Source of the DNA: Desulfurococcales archaeon
GTDB lineage: Archaea; Thermoproteota; Thermoprotei_A; Sulfolobales; Desulfurococcaceae
DNA: 6,604 nucleotides
Assembly (NCBI GenBank): GCA_015522345.1
Contig: WAML01000084.1
Coordinates: 1 to 6,604 of the forward strand
Direction: 5' to 3'
The position numbers and the translations under genes are program-made. Shown in pieces: positions 1 through 6,183 of this stretch (position 1 is the stretch's first letter; every line of letters begins with the position of its first letter). The notes beneath the pieces are model-generated. The model saw nothing but the letters and a program-made list of their open reading frames with translations, was not told the DNA's origin and ran no database searches.

Positions 1-25
1 GCTCGGAGATGTGTATAAGAGACAG
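1..25. other. Nextera/Tn5 sequencing adapter remnant (artefact)
   Basis: Bases 7-25 read AGATGTGTATAAGAGACAG, the 19-bp Tn5 mosaic end used in Nextera libraries. Bases 1-6 (GCTCGG) are the adapter bases that precede it on the read-2 side. The genomic sequence therefore starts at base 26. The adapter does not damage the neighbouring gene, because the dnaG stop codon at 29-31 already lies in genomic sequence. This is untrimmed adapter at a contig end, not a transposon in the organism. Confidence 0.97.
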
Positions 26-28
26 GTG

Positions 29-1207
29 CTATAGTAAGTCATTATATGTTAGTATAAGCATTTTTGGATCTTTATAGACTATGCTACCTAGTTTAGTACC
101 TATTATTATCCTAATTTTCTTCTCACTTGCTACATCTAGTAAACGCTGTGTTATTATGCCATCCATTACTACTGCATAGATTTCTCCTGTATTCGCTTCC
201 TTTAATTTATCTACGAGTTCTCTAACAGGCATTTTATCTATGATCTCCCAGTCTCTATTGTATATTATTGACTCTAGTGTTCCATATAGGCTCTTGATAT
301 CATTTGCTATTTTTGCTGGTATAGTCATTATTTCCTCTACTTCTTTTACAACTGGTTTTTCAACTTGTTTTACTTCAACAGCTTTCTTCTTTGGTTTCTT
401 AAGTTCTTGTATTGGAATAGCTTTTGATAATGCTTCTTTGATTTCTTTTCCAGTAAGCTCTTCTACTTCTTTACCTTGTGGAGCTCTTGCTACGAAGTCT
501 ATCTTTAGATTACTTTTAAGTAGTTCCTTTAATATTAAATCTCCTCCATGATCTCCGTCTAGAAATACTATTACTTTCTTCTTTCTCTTTGCAAGCTCTA
601 TTAATGTTCTAGGTATTTCTGGTTTTGCACCACCTAATGCAATTACGTTTTTGTATCCATACCTAAGCATGTTTATTACATCAGCTCTTCCTTCAACAAT
701 TATTAATTCACTACTTCTCTCTACATCAGGTCCTGCCGGTAATTGTTCGGGACCATATTTTATTAATTCTGGTGGTTTGAGAACAGATTCTATTTCTTGT
801 AGTATCTCTTTTAGATCTGGAGATTTACGTTGACTCCATATCTTTAGTATTTCCTTTGCTCTTTCAATAATCTTCTTTATTTTCTCTAGTCTTACATCAA
901 CTATGTCTACTACTCTAATTTTGGCATTATAGGGACCTACTTTATCTACTGTCTCTATCATTGCTGCTACAAGAGCTGTTTCTACTCTATCTAGATTACT
1001 CGGTATAATGACTTCTCCTTCAGTTTTGTTTCCAAGAGTCTTTAAATCTACTATTATCCTGCCCAGTCTTCCTTTATCCTGTAACTGCCTTAGATCAAAA
1101 TGTTCTCCTAAAAGACCCTCTGTTTGTCCAAAAATAGCTCCTATTACATCAGATTTTTCTACTATTCCTTCTACTGCAACTTTTGCTTTTATTAGGTATT
1201 TAGGCAT
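29..1207 (-). CDS. dnaG: Archaeal DnaG (TOPRIM primase / exosome-associated protein)
   Basis: Archaeal DnaG, 392 residues, close to the usual archaeal length of about 400. The family has a TOPRIM catalytic core. In crenarchaea it has been shown to prime DNA in vitro and to be a stable subunit of the RNA exosome, where it helps bind poly(A)-rich RNA through Csl4. The N-terminal part (1-165) starts MPKYLIKAKVAVEGIVEKSD, typical of the family. The TOPRIM domain spans about 167-245, with the conserved Glu at VEGRADV (E172) and the metal-binding acidic cluster FLDGDHGGD (D217, D219, D223). A Lys/Glu-rich linker (about 269-292) leads to a C-terminal domain (about 293-392). The ATG is preceded five bases upstream by a GGTGAT Shine-Dalgarno (complement of 1213-1218), which supports this start. 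The stop (TAG) lies four bases inside the genomic sequence, just after adapter, so the gene is complete. Its strand and third-position base preference agree with the upstream tyrS. Confidence 0.95.
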   Translation of the reverse strand: MPKYLIKAKVAVEGIVEKSDVIGAIFGQTEGLLGEHFDLRQLQDKGRLGRIIVDLKTLGNKTEGEVIIPSNLDRVETALVAAMIETVDKVGPYNAKIRVVDIVDVRLEKIKKIIERAKEILKIWSQRKSPDLKEILQEIESVLKPPELIKYGPEQLPAGPDVERSSELIIVEGRADVINMLRYGYKNVIALGGAKPEIPRTLIELAKRKKKVIVFLDGDHGGDLILKELLKSNLKIDFVARAPQGKEVEELTGKEIKEALSKAIPIQELKKPKKKAVEVKQVEKPVVKEVEEIMTIPAKIANDIKSLYGTLESIIYNRDWEIIDKMPVRELVDKLKEANTGEIYAVVMDGIITQRLLDVASEKKIRIIIGTKLGSIVYKDPKMLILTYNDLL

Positions 1208-1471
1208 AGTTGATCACCATAGTAGTGTTTAGCGATCCAGCCATGTCCTTGGCTATTCTATTGATATTCGGGATCTCATTATCTTAAGGGGGAGAGACTT
1301 CATTTCCATTTGAAGTAAAGTTTTTGCTTTATTATTCTATTTTCTTCTCACTAAAAACTACGGTTTATACTAGTTTTTATATATCTATGATGTATTTGTA
1401 TAAGGATCCATGTATGCTATGGTCTTTAAGTATGTTCTGTGTAAACGCAAGTAATTTGTTTACTAATGAAG
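1208..1471 (-). promoter_or_regulatory. Leader and promoter region of dnaG with two hairpins
   Basis: This 264-base gap between tyrS and dnaG has no convincing ORF. On the leftward strand, TATA-like sequences lie at 1374-1384 (ATATATAAAAA) and 1363-1370 (GTATAAAC). Either would start a transcript near 1340-1353 and give dnaG a leader of roughly 135-145 bases. Two inverted repeats fall in that leader. One is ACTTCA 1297-1302 with TGAAGT 1311-1316. The other is AGCCA 1239-1243 with TGGCT 1250-1254, capped outside by GATCC 1234-1238 with GGATC 1271-1275, which leaves a 16-base one-sided bulge. A third repeat, GTAAAC 1441-1446 with GTTTAC 1458-1463, sits just past the tyrS stop. No known RNA family is recognised. 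Promoter positions are inferred from archaeal TATA spacing. Confidence 0.4.
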
Positions 1472-2539
1472 TTATCTAGTTTCTCTACCGCTTATTTTTG
1501 CAATTATTTCTAGAGCTTCTTTATCGTTTTCTATTTTGTTTCTAATTGGCTCTAAATACTTTATTAATGCTTCAGCTGTTGCATTCTTTAAGTCTAGAGG
1601 GTGGATTTCTCCTTTTTTATAGAGTTGCTCGAGTTCACTAAAGCTAGTTATGTCTATAGGTCCTCCATATTTACTTGGTCTTTCTATGTGTAGTACGAAT
1701 CCTGGTTGTGCAAATAGTATGTATTTGTTTATATCTATTATTGGATTGAAAGATGTTTCTCTCGGTGGACAATATGCTTTTCTTATTTTTCTACGTATAT
1801 CATCGGGTTTGTCGTGGACGAATATAGCTGTTTCTGGTTTGCTTTTACTCATTTTGACATCTATTAATGCTTCATCATCTATAGCCTCCATTCTCTTGGA
1901 AGGCCCTGCTAAACCAGCTAGTAAGGGAGTGTGTATTGCTACTACTTTTCTAAATCCTAGTTTCTCGGCAATGTCTCTTTGGAGCATATGTGCTTTTCTT
2001 TGATCAGTTCCTCCGAGGGCTATGTCGAGGTCTAGATAGAATATGTCTGTTACTTGCATTAAGGGATAGATTAGTTTTGAGAAATCTGTTTCAGCTTCTC
2101 CAGCTTTTCTCCCCATAATCGTTAGTGCTCTTTTTACGCGTGCCAATGTAGTGTTCTTTGATGCTTTAATCAGTATTTCCCAATAACGTTTATCACTAAT
2201 TAGTTCTTCAGCGTCAACAAACTTTATCTTAGATATATTGGCTCCAAGTCCTTCGAGTACTTTCCTTACTAATCTAGCTGCTGCCCTAATTAATTCCATG
2301 TCTCTACCTAGTTTATCATTTATATACGCGTGCCATGTTGCTTCAAGAATATACATATCTATACCTGCTTCAACAAAATCACGTACTTTATTCATCCATA
2401 TAAGCCAGCCTATGTGTACTAATCCACTTGGTTCAAAACCTATGTATGCCCTTGGATGATCCTTTTCTTCAAGAAGATTCTTTAGTTCATCAAGAGTCAC
2501 TACTTCAGCAGTATTACGTGTTATCAACTCAAGCCTCAT
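1472..2539 (-). CDS. tyrS: Tyrosyl-tRNA synthetase (archaeal type)
   Basis: Class I aminoacyl-tRNA synthetase of 355 residues that attaches tyrosine to tRNA-Tyr in the cytoplasm. It has the compact archaeal form without the C-terminal S4-like domain of bacterial TyrRS. The Rossmann fold starts with AYIGFEPSG (31-39) and the HIGH-type signature HIGW (42-45). The second ATP-binding signature is a perfect KMSKS (229-233). Tyrosine-pocket residues of the Methanocaldococcus jannaschii enzyme have clear counterparts: Y32, Y158, Q162, D165 and Q180 in YIGFEPSG and YPLMQVTDIFYLDLDIALGG. This pocket separates it from the related TrpRS. The ATG is the only good start, since an in-frame TAA lies nine bases upstream. 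A GGTG lies about ten bases before the ATG. A likely TATA box (AATTATATAC) lies around 2610-2618 on the leftward strand. The gene probably has its own promoter rather than depending on the RNA gene upstream. Confidence 0.96.
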   Translation of the reverse strand: MRLELITRNTAEVVTLDELKNLLEEKDHPRAYIGFEPSGLVHIGWLIWMNKVRDFVEAGIDMYILEATWHAYINDKLGRDMELIRAAARLVRKVLEGLGANISKIKFVDAEELISDKRYWEILIKASKNTTLARVKRALTIMGRKAGEAETDFSKLIYPLMQVTDIFYLDLDIALGGTDQRKAHMLQRDIAEKLGFRKVVAIHTPLLAGLAGPSKRMEAIDDEALIDVKMSKSKPETAIFVHDKPDDIRRKIRKAYCPPRETSFNPIIDINKYILFAQPGFVLHIERPSKYGGPIDITSFSELEQLYKKGEIHPLDLKNATAEALIKYLEPIRNKIENDKEALEIIAKISGRETR

Positions 2540-2586
2540 AATACATTACACCATGACTCTATAGTTTCTAGTGGAGATTTTTGGAT

Positions 2587-2618
2587 ATCTATTTACTTAG
2601 TAACTATAGTATATAATT
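2587..2618 (-). promoter_or_regulatory. Likely tyrS promoter with an adjacent palindrome
   Basis: On the leftward strand, AATTATATAC (about 2609-2618) resembles an archaeal TATA box. The expected transcription start is near 2587, giving a leader of about 50 bases before the tyrS ATG. An 11-base palindrome with an odd centre, TTACT-T-AGTAA (2593-2603), lies between the TATA box and the predicted start, where archaeal repressors often bind. The palindrome is short and AT-rich, so chance is a fair explanation. Confidence 0.35.
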
Positions 2619-2691
2619 TTAATTTCTATAGATACCGTGCTCTACAAAACTAGATAGTTGGTAAACAAATACCTAGTTGTATTGTGTTAGC

Positions 2692-2826
2692 AAAAACTAA
2701 TTCCATCCCCCCTTTGGGGTGTCCCCCACCACTAACACCCGTGTTCATCGAAGCCTTTTTCCGGCATTCTCTCACGGGCTCTTAATAGTGGGAGCGGGGT
2801 TGTTTCCCCGGGGGAGACACTATATT
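2692..2826 (-). ncRNA. Candidate structured small RNA with a kink-turn (possible H/ACA-type guide)
   Basis: A GC-rich island in an AT-rich gap folds into nested, mutually consistent stems: GTGTC/GACAC plus CCCC/GGGG (2719-2727 with 2811-2820), CCACTA/TAGTGG (2729-2734 with 2786-2791), CCCGTG/CACGGG (2738-2743 with 2773-2778), GAA-GCC/GGC-TTC (2750-2755 with 2763-2769, one bulge), and a side hairpin CGGGG/CCCCG (2795-2799 with 2806-2810). Read leftward, the junction between the last two nested stems is a near-ideal kink-turn. One strand has a three-base bulge GAU followed by GA, and the other has GA, with a flanking A-A pair. The rightward reading lacks paired GA steps. A strong TATA box (TTTTTAAAAT, 2847-2856) places the leftward start near 2826, a few bases before the outer stem. 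A 3' hairpin (CCCC-AAAG-GGGG on this strand) and a T5 run (2692-2696) could end it. Archaeal L7Ae binds kink-turns in C/D, H/ACA and RNase P RNAs. No match to RNase P or SRP RNA motifs was recognised. The ends are approximate. Confidence 0.6.
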
Positions 2827-2846
2827 GTACTAATATTTCTCTGGGT

Positions 2847-2856
2847 ATTTTAAAAA
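2847..2856 (-). promoter_or_regulatory. TATA box for the small RNA
   Basis: TTTTTAAAAT on the leftward strand is a strong match to the crenarchaeal TATA element. Its centre lies about 26 bases upstream of 2826, just before the first stem of the structured RNA. The element is nearly palindromic, so it could also be read rightward, but nothing rightward starts at a suitable distance. Confidence 0.6.
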
Positions 2857-2919
2857 TAGAAGATTGATTTAGATATAGTTATGTGATGCTGGTATTGAGC
2901 GGATATAGTGTAAAATATT

Positions 2920-3612
2920 TTATGGATACTGTATTTGCTCGCCCGGCTTTAATATGACTACTTTTGTACTAGTCTTTTTCTCTACTATTTCCTTAAATTT
3001 AGTAGGATCGGCTTTAATTGGCGGGAAGGTATTGTAGTGCATAGGTATTGCTATTTTCGGCTTTAGTAATTCAACTGCTTTTGCTGCTTCTTCTACTCCC
3101 ATTGTATAGTGTCCTCCTATTGGTAGTAGAGCTATATCTGGATTGTATAGTTCGTGTATATACTGCATTTCAGCAAATAATCCTGTGTCTCCGGCATGGT
3201 ATATCCTAATGTCTTCTCCGCCAACAACTACTCCAACGGGGTTTCCATGGCTACTACTGTGTATTGCTGGCGTTAGTACAATGAATAAATCATCTACTTT
3301 AATTCTTCCACCAACGTTTGCATCAATTGTTTCTATTTCTTTCTTACTAAGATTTACGGCTAGATCAAATATAGCTACTACTCTAGCCCCTGTCTCTTTA
3401 GCTATATATTCTGTATCCCCCAAATGATCTCCGTGGTCATGGGTAACGATTATGTAGTCTAGTCTACTTGTTTCTCTAACATAGTCTCTAGGATTTACTG
3501 GAGATAATGGGTTGGATAGCCATGGATCTATTAAAACAATTTTTTCCCTGCCATCAAAACCCTTAAGCCTTACTTCAAAAGCTGCATGTCCAAAATACTT
3601 TACTATAGCCAT
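2920..3612 (-). CDS. UPF0173 metal-dependent hydrolase (metallo-beta-lactamase fold)
   Basis: A 230-residue member of the UPF0173 family of metallo-beta-lactamase-fold hydrolases, close to the family's usual length of about 225. The fold starts with MAIVKYFGHAAFEV and IDPWLSNP (28-35). The zinc-binding signature is THDHGDH (57-63), giving H58, H60, D62 and H63. Further ligands appear as H118 in TPAIHSSSHGN, D142 in YHAGDTG, and H192 in IPMHYNTFPP. GGHYTMG (166-172) is characteristic of UPF0173. All key residues are present, so an active metal enzyme is likely. The substrate is unknown for the family, and no neighbour points to one. The ATG is preceded by a strong Shine-Dalgarno, GAGGAGGAG (complement of 3619-3627), the best in this window. 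There is no signal peptide, so it is cytosolic. It is divergent from the methionine aminopeptidase gene, with 166 bases between them. Confidence 0.92.
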   Translation of the reverse strand: MAIVKYFGHAAFEVRLKGFDGREKIVLIDPWLSNPLSPVNPRDYVRETSRLDYIIVTHDHGDHLGDTEYIAKETGARVVAIFDLAVNLSKKEIETIDANVGGRIKVDDLFIVLTPAIHSSSHGNPVGVVVGGEDIRIYHAGDTGLFAEMQYIHELYNPDIALLPIGGHYTMGVEEAAKAVELLKPKIAIPMHYNTFPPIKADPTKFKEIVEKKTSTKVVILKPGEQIQYP

Positions 3613-3778
3613 ACAGCTCTCCTCCTCGAAATTCTAGTGTATCTGGAATATATCTACAATATACATGGGTGTTAAACTTTTCATTTAATTAAAACCATTT
3701 AGTGTAATCTAGTAATGTTCTTAAACTAGCTAAGACAACTAATATATTTCAAAAATGTAGTGTATATGAATTAACTAT
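3613..3778. promoter_or_regulatory. Divergent promoter region between UPF0173 and MetAP
   Basis: This AT-rich gap serves two diverging genes. Rightward, AATATATTT (3741-3749) fits a TATA box with a start near 3771, which would leave the aminopeptidase mRNA almost leaderless. Leftward, AAAGTTTAAC (complement of 3671-3680) is a possible TATA box with a start near 3649, giving about 37 bases of leader that carry the GAGGAGGAG ribosome site. The assignments rest on motif spacing only. Confidence 0.4.
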
Positions 3779-4702
3779 GTGTTGGTGTCTTGTTTGAAGA
3801 GTGTTTTGAGTGAAGAAGATGTTAGAATGTATATTAGAGCTGGTGAAATAGCTAAGAGGGTTAGAGAAGAAGCTGTTCGCTATGCTAAACCCGGTATGAA
3901 GCTCCTTGATCTTGCGGAATTTATTGAGAATAGAATACGTGAGCTTGGCGGTGAACCTGCTTTTCCAGCTAATTTATCTATTAATAGTATTGCTGCACAT
4001 TATACTCCTGTATTAGATGATGACTCTGTTATTCTAGAGGACTCTGTTCTAAAGATTGATATTGGTGTCCACGTTGATGGCTATATAGCTGATACAGCTG
4101 CTACAGTATCTTTTAGTCCTGTGTACGAGCCATTGATTGAAGCTAGTAGGAATGCTTTAGAGAGAGTTATTGAGGTTTTGAGACCTGGTATTAAAGCTAG
4201 TGAAATAGGTAGAGTTATTGAAGAAACAATTAAGTCCTATGGATTTAAACCTATTCGTAATCTCTCTGGACACAGTATTGATAGGTATATGATCCACTCT
4301 GGATACAGTATACCTAATTACGGCGATAGATGGGTTAGATGGAGTTTGTCTGAAGGAGTTTATGCTATTGAACCTTTTGCTACTAATGGAGTTGGATTAG
4401 TTAGAGAAGATATTGTTGCTACTATATTCTCTATAAAATCTATTAAGCAGAGGCTTAGTATTAGAGAGAAGAAGGTTGTTGACTATATATGGCGTTCCCG
4501 TAGATCACTGCCTTTCTGTGAAAGACGGTTGAAGAATCTAGTAGGTAGTGTTGAGGGTATAAGGAGTATTCTAAGGATTTTGATTAATAAGGGTGTTCTA
4601 CACGTTTACCCGGTATTGATTGAGAAGGGCAACGGTATTGTTAGCCAGTTTGAGCATACTATAGTAATTTATGGTAGAGACGTTATTGTTACAACGAAAT
4701 AA
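3779..4702 (+). CDS. map: Methionine aminopeptidase, type II
   Basis: Removes the initiator methionine from new proteins at the ribosome; a two-metal enzyme of the M24 (pita-bread) family. The five metal ligands are all visible: D94 (KIDIGVH), D105 (IADTA), H165 (LSGHSID), E198 (AIEPF) and E292 (QFEHT). The active-site histidines H74 (AAHYTP) and H173 (MIHSG) are also present. An extra helical segment between the last two ligands (about 220-285) marks it as type II, the archaeal/eukaryotic form. The length, 307 from the first start, is slightly above the archaeal norm of about 295. The start is uncertain. GTG 3779 fits a nearly leaderless mRNA, but GGTG at 3784-3787 lies six bases before TTG 3794, which would give MKSVLSEEDV and a more usual N terminus. 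It heads a rightward set with DUF1512 (71-base gap) and the zinc-ribbon gene, and most of its codons end in T. Confidence 0.95.
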   Translation: MLVSCLKSVLSEEDVRMYIRAGEIAKRVREEAVRYAKPGMKLLDLAEFIENRIRELGGEPAFPANLSINSIAAHYTPVLDDDSVILEDSVLKIDIGVHVDGYIADTAATVSFSPVYEPLIEASRNALERVIEVLRPGIKASEIGRVIEETIKSYGFKPIRNLSGHSIDRYMIHSGYSIPNYGDRWVRWSLSEGVYAIEPFATNGVGLVREDIVATIFSIKSIKQRLSIREKKVVDYIWRSRRSLPFCERRLKNLVGSVEGIRSILRILINKGVLHVYPVLIEKGNGIVSQFEHTIVIYGRDVIVTTK

Positions 4703-4773
4703 CTTATTATGGAGTATAATTAATTAGTGGTTGAGTAGTAGTCTGCGGCATAGGATCTAGGGTTGATCGTGTA

Positions 4774-5865
4774 ATGGCTGATTGGACTGACTATATCGGG
4801 CAATTGATCTTCCTTATATTCTTGATAATGATATTTACTGGTGCTAATCAAAAGATTCAGATGAGGATATGGGCTTATGATATAAGGAATAAGCTTAATG
4901 TTATTAAAGGATATGTTGATGACGGTAGGCATAGGATTGAAGAAGCTATGCGTAGACTAGGTATTCGTGAGCCTTCCCATATAGTTTCTAGGTATATGGA
5001 TTTCTTCGTTATTGAGCCTGTTAGTATTGAGCCTACTGATATTATTAAGAGGCTTGACCACTTGCTTACAACTCGTGAGAATGTTTATAGAGATTATTTA
5101 AAACAAGTTCTCCCAAGTATTGGTAAGTATGAGAGGAGTATTCTTGAGTCTTCTCTAGAGATTGTTGGTGCTCTCAACTATATATACAAGGTTGTACGCC
5201 ACTATTTATTGCTTGGCGAGAAACATAATAACTGGATCTTATTGATGCAGTTAGAGTTTCTAATGCCTGAGATTATGAGGCTTGTGGAGACTTATAGAAA
5301 GGCTCTTGACTCTTTTATGTCTGGTAAACCAATTGGTGATGCTGCAGGGCCTCTTGTTGCTTATAGGCTTATCAGTAAGTCTAAGGTATTATCTATGGAT
5401 ATTGTTAATGATACTGTTGTTGCTGAGACATGGTTTTTGAATAGGAGAGTCTATGTTATTAAGGCTGAAGGGCCTGGATCTAATGTTGGTAAGCCAGGCA
5501 AGGTTCTCGCCGATCTTGTTGAGAAACTTAGTGGTAATATCGACTTAGTTATAACTGTTGACGCTGCATTAAAGCTTGAGGGTGAAGAGAATGGTGAGAT
5601 TGCTGAAGGTGTTGGAGCTGCTATTGGCGATCCTGGTCCTGAGAAAATAGCTATTGAGAGAGCTACTAGTAAATACAATATACCGTTGAGGGCTCTTGTT
5701 ATTAAAATGGGTTTGCCAGAAGCTCTACATACTATGAAGAAAGAGGTTTTTGAAGCTGTTGAAAGAGCTGTTGAGTATATTGAAAAACTTGTTCTAGAGA
5801 ATACTCGTGAGGGAGCAACTATTATTGTTGCTGGAATAGGTAATTCTATAGGTGTTTCACAGTGA
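4774..5865 (+). CDS. DUF1512 family protein, N-terminally membrane-anchored
   Basis: A 363-residue protein that I assign to DUF1512, an archaeal family of unknown function, from its overall shape and C-terminal motifs; the assignment is from memory. It has one hydrophobic N-terminal segment (about 8-23, YIGQLIFLIFLIMIFT) followed by basic residues, suggesting a membrane anchor with most of the protein in the cytosol. The middle (about 30-190) is predicted helical and charged. The C-terminal part (about 205-355) alternates strands and helices and carries two glycine-rich motifs, EGPGSNVGKPG (232-242) and GDPGPEK (285-291), with acidic LVITVDAALKLEGEENGEIAEG between them. These could form a ligand or nucleotide site, but that is inference. 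ATG 4774 follows an imperfect ribosome site, GGTTGATC (4761-4768), five bases away. A TATA-like GTATAATT (4714-4721) could give it its own start. The stop overlaps the next gene by four bases. Confidence 0.8.
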   Translation: MADWTDYIGQLIFLIFLIMIFTGANQKIQMRIWAYDIRNKLNVIKGYVDDGRHRIEEAMRRLGIREPSHIVSRYMDFFVIEPVSIEPTDIIKRLDHLLTTRENVYRDYLKQVLPSIGKYERSILESSLEIVGALNYIYKVVRHYLLLGEKHNNWILLMQLEFLMPEIMRLVETYRKALDSFMSGKPIGDAAGPLVAYRLISKSKVLSMDIVNDTVVAETWFLNRRVYVIKAEGPGSNVGKPGKVLADLVEKLSGNIDLVITVDAALKLEGEENGEIAEGVGAAIGDPGPEKIAIERATSKYNIPLRALVIKMGLPEALHTMKKEVFEAVERAVEYIEKLVLENTREGATIIVAGIGNSIGVSQ

Positions 5866-6140
5866 ATAGTGGGTTAAACGATTATACATTCATAATATTA
5901 ATAGCTGTTATAGCAGTAGTAGCAGTAATACTTCAGACAATAATAGAGCTTAGAAAAAGGCCAAAACAAGTAAGGACAACAACAAAAACACTACTGGAAT
6001 GCATAAAATGCGGCTATAGACTAGAACAACCATATACAACAGGAGACTTCGTAGGACTCGTGAAAACGAAATGCCCCAAATGCGGATCACCAATGAAAGT
6101 AATAGCAGTATACGATGTAGAACTAAAAACTAGGACTTAA
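5862..6140 (+). CDS. Small membrane-anchored zinc-ribbon protein
   Basis: A 92-residue protein I cannot name. A single transmembrane helix spans about 8-29 (YTFIILIAVIAVVAVILQTII), followed by a basic stretch (ELRKRPKQVR) that suggests a cytosolic C terminus. The soluble part holds two CxxC knuckles, CIKC (C47, C50) and CPKC (C71, C74), spaced as in a zinc ribbon. The start is GTG 5862, which overlaps the upstream TGA as GTGA. A GGTG at 5851-5854, inside the end of the upstream gene, lies seven bases before it. This is a classic coupled pair, so the protein probably works with the DUF1512 protein at the membrane. Its codons end mostly in A (ATA, GTA, ACA, CTA), unlike the T-ending codons of the two genes before it. 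The CxxC pattern is shared by many unrelated families, so the fold is likely but the function is open. Confidence 0.78.
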   Translation: MNSGLNDYTFIILIAVIAVVAVILQTIIELRKRPKQVRTTTKTLLECIKCGYRLEQPYTTGDFVGLVKTKCPKCGSPMKVIAVYDVELKTRT

Positions 6141-6144
6141 AAAC

Positions 6145-6158
6145 AGTAAAACTTAAAA
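6145..6158 (+). promoter_or_regulatory. Promoter of the 5S rRNA gene (BRE and TATA)
   Basis: AGTAAAAC (6145-6152) followed by TTAAAA (6153-6158) matches the crenarchaeal BRE/TATA arrangement. The centre of the TATA lies 26 bases before 6181, right where the 5S rRNA begins. The 5S gene therefore looks independently transcribed, although it lies 43 bases after the zinc-ribbon gene. Confidence 0.7.
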
Positions 6159-6183
6159 CACCCAACACAATAATCAATACAAC

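Noticed and set aside
1..25. Natural Tn5-like transposon end
   Set aside because: The match is to the engineered mosaic end preceded by commercial adapter bases, at the exact contig edge, in an archaeal genome.
1008..1232. Rightward open frames inside dnaG, tyrS and UPF0173
   Set aside because: These are shadows of the leftward genes: Ser/Ile/Leu-rich translations with no ribosome sites or family features.
1232..1281. C/D box small RNA in the dnaG leader (leftward)
   Set aside because: An ATAATGA resembles box C and a CTGG resembles box D, but both deviate from RTGATGA and CTGA and there are no internal C'/D' boxes.
2719..2820. The structured RNA read rightward
   Set aside because: The stems would also form, but the kink-turn G-A steps exist only leftward, and no TATA box lies at a suitable distance before 2719 on the + strand.
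2719..2820. RNase P RNA, SRP RNA or an intron-containing tRNA in the GC-rich island
   Set aside because: At about 100-135 bases it is much too short for ordinary RNase P or SRP RNA, lacks their conserved core motifs, and shows no T-arm GGTTCRANYCC or CCA-type acceptor pairing.
4720..4932. Leftward 70-codon open frame overlapping the start of the DUF1512 gene
   Set aside because: It lies opposite a well-supported gene with a ribosome site and membrane anchor, and has no motif or ribosome site of its own.
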